A stretch of 14,972 nucleotides of DNA. Origin: JAVVFH01 sp032250585 (GTDB lineage Bacteria > Pseudomonadota > Gammaproteobacteria > Xanthomonadales > SZUA-36). Location of the stretch: the NCBI GenBank assembly GCA_032250585.1, contig JAVVFH010000067.1, forward strand, positions 1 through 14,972, written 5' to 3'. The notes beneath the pieces were generated by a model. The model had not been told where the DNA came from. It made no database searches and worked only from the letters and a program-made list of their open reading frames with translations. Shown here in pieces: positions 13,784 through 14,972 of this stretch; the first letter of the stretch is position 1, and every line of letters starts with the position of its first letter. The position numbers and the translations under genes are program-made.

Positions 13784-14182
13784 TCACAGGTTCCGGAACA
13801 CGCCCAGGGGGTGGTGGGCCAGCGCGATGGAGACGATGAACAGGTAGGTGGCCACGGCGGCGACGAAGAAAACGGCCCGCGCGGCCCGGCTGCGCGCCCT
13901 CTTCAGCGCCAGACTGCCGAGCACGATGTACACGAACAGGAGCAGGATTTTCGCCATCAGCCAGCTTTGCTCGAAAGGGTGGAGCTTCAGCACGACTGCC
14001 AGCGTGACCGCCGCGGCCAGCAGAACGGTGTCGATCGTGTAGCTCAGGTAACGCAGCGGCGCGGCCATCGCCAGGCCTTGCGCACCCGCCAGGACCAGGC
14101 TCCCGCGCAGCAGAAACAGTGCACCGCTGGCGACGACTGCGGCGACGTGAACCCAGTGAATCTGCGGATACAGCGCCGCCAC
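13784..14182 (-). CDS. SirB2-family membrane protein
   Basis: A 132-residue inner-membrane protein with four hydrophobic helices (about 9-30, 47-66, 74-93, 101-121), which matches the SirB family in length and topology. Motifs typical of the family are HWVHVAAVVASGALFLLRG near the start, LRYLSYTIDTVLLAAAV (43-59) and HPFEQSWLMAKILLLFVYI (68-86). SirB was named for an effect on invasion gene expression in Salmonella, but its biochemical role is unknown. The start is GTG at 14182, only 3 nt after the recQ stop codon, so it is probably translated by coupling to recQ. The initiation region has no strong ribosome binding site. Confidence 0.85.
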   Translation of the reverse strand: MAALYPQIHWVHVAAVVASGALFLLRGSLVLAGAQGLAMAAPLRYLSYTIDTVLLAAAVTLAVVLKLHPFEQSWLMAKILLLFVYIVLGSLALKRARSRAARAVFFVAAVATYLFIVSIALAHHPLGVFRNL

Positions 14183-14185
14183 GGT

Positions 14186-14972
14186 TTAATCCGAAACCCG
14201 CGCGATCGCCTTCAGGAAGGCCTCGCCGTGGCGCTCGAGCTTGACCTGACCGACGCCATTGATCTCCAGAAACTCTTCTTCGCTGGCCGGACGTTTGCGA
14301 CTCATTTCCAACAGGCTGGCGTCGCCGAAGATCACGTAGGGCGGCACGCCACGCTCCTCGGCCAGGTTTTTGCGCAGCTCGCGCAAGCGCTCGAACAGGC
14401 GCTGCTCGCCGGCGTCCAGTTCCACGGGCGCCGTACCCGTTCTTTTTTTCGCCTGGGCGCGGGTGCGCGGGCGCGCGAGCTCGACCTCTTCCTCGTTTCG
14501 CAATACCGCCAGGGCCTGCGGAGTCAGCTTCAGCACCGAGAAGGCTTCGATATCCTGCCGCAGGTAGGCGCGGTGGATCAGTTGGCGGGTGATGGACAGC
14601 CACTCCGCCTGCGAGAATTCCTGGCCGATGCCGTAGGTCGAAAGCCGGTCGTGGCCGAATTTGCGGATGCGCTCGTTGTCGGCGCCGCGCAGCACGTCGA
14701 CCACGTGCTTGATGCCGAAGGACTGGCCGACGCGGTAAACGCAGGACAGGACCTTGCGGGCGGCCTCGGAGGCGTCAAAGCGCTCGGGCGGATCCAGGCA
14801 GATGTCGCAGTTGCCGCAGTCGCCGCGCAGAACCTCACCGAGGTAGCCCAGCAGCACGCGACGACGGCAGGTCAGGCTTTCGGCAAAGCCGACCATCGCG
14901 TTGAGCTTGTGGCCCTCGATGCGCCGCTGGGTCTCGTTGGCGCCCTGTTCCAACTGATAGCGCGCGGTGGCC
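14186..14972 (-). CDS. recQ: ATP-dependent DNA helicase RecQ, C-terminal part (5' end cut by window)
   Basis: About 261 C-terminal residues are visible; the helicase core lies beyond the right edge. The fragment begins near the end of the helicase region (GHKLNAMVGFAESLTCRRR) and includes the RQC zinc site. Its four Cys are spaced 17, 3 and 3 residues apart (LTC, GDC, GNC, DIC), the same spacing as C380/C397/C400/C403 of E. coli RecQ. The winged-helix part follows (VVDVLRGADNERIRKFGHD to the VLKLTPQAL strand), then a basic linker (RPRTRAQAKKRTG) and a C-terminal HRDC domain (LRELRKNLAEERGVPPYVIF to the end), used in DNA binding. RecQ unwinds DNA in recombination repair and RecFOR pathways. 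It is followed at once by the SirB2 gene. Confidence 0.95.
   Translation of the reverse strand, partial: ATARYQLEQGANETQRRIEGHKLNAMVGFAESLTCRRRVLLGYLGEVLRGDCGNCDICLDPPERFDASEAARKVLSCVYRVGQSFGIKHVVDVLRGADNERIRKFGHDRLSTYGIGQEFSQAEWLSITRQLIHRAYLRQDIEAFSVLKLTPQALAVLRNEEEVELARPRTRAQAKKRTGTAPVELDAGEQRLFERLRELRKNLAEERGVPPYVIFGDASLLEMSRKRPASEEEFLEINGVGQVKLERHGEAFLKAIARVSD

Noticed and set aside
13671..14603. 310-codon minus-strand frame across the SirB2 and RecQ genes
   Set aside because: It overlaps both genes on the same strand in another frame and gives an Arg/Gly-rich product; SirB2 and RecQ have clear family motifs.

Overview
The window is about 15 kb of GC-rich, densely coding bacterial DNA. 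Family content (GcvA-type LysR regulator, SirB2, RecQ, RidA, GFA-type and M20 enzymes) and gene style suggest a gammaproteobacterium, possibly near Xanthomonadales/Nevskiales or related uncultured lineages. This placement is inference; there is no rRNA or marker gene to fix it.

Layout. (1) 1-1725, minus: a secreted M14 zinc carboxypeptidase-like protein, cut by the left edge. (2) 1726-2128: a 403-bp gap holding a cluster of GGACACC-centred direct repeats, probably a relict of a REP-like or other small repeat element. (3) 2129-2599, plus: a RidA-family protein. (4) 2762-8693, plus: a compact four-gene run encoding a six-hairpin glycosidase-like protein, a TVP38/VTT membrane protein, a GT4 glycosyltransferase and a membrane-anchored alkaline-phosphatase-superfamily phosphoesterase. 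Spacing is 36 bp, 14 bp and a 4-bp ATGA overlap, so it looks like one operon. (5) 8725-9072, minus: a GIY-YIG nuclease-domain protein with a hairpin across its 5' end. (6) 9247-9553, minus: an unrecognised 69-codon gene with a strong ribosome binding site and its own intrinsic terminator. It is divergent from a LysR regulator (9731-10624) that has a good sigma-70 promoter and a possible operator. (7) 10723-13191, plus: a small MscS channel, an M20 amidohydrolase and a GFA-family protein, the last two junctions overlapping. (8) 13283-13765, plus: a two-CBS-domain protein. (9) 13784-14972, minus: the C-terminal third of RecQ helicase followed by SirB2.

The most interesting unit is the four-gene run. 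A glycosyltransferase resembling lipid-glycosylating GT4 enzymes, a VTT protein (a superfamily with lipid scramblases and carriers), a membrane-bound phosphoesterase and a glycosidase-like protein could together make, move and trim a glycolipid or membrane-linked glycan. That is inference from gene neighbourhood. The second interesting unit is the small divergent gene beside the LysR regulator. I see no CRISPR array, rRNA, tRNA, intact insertion sequence, prophage or recognisable defence system.
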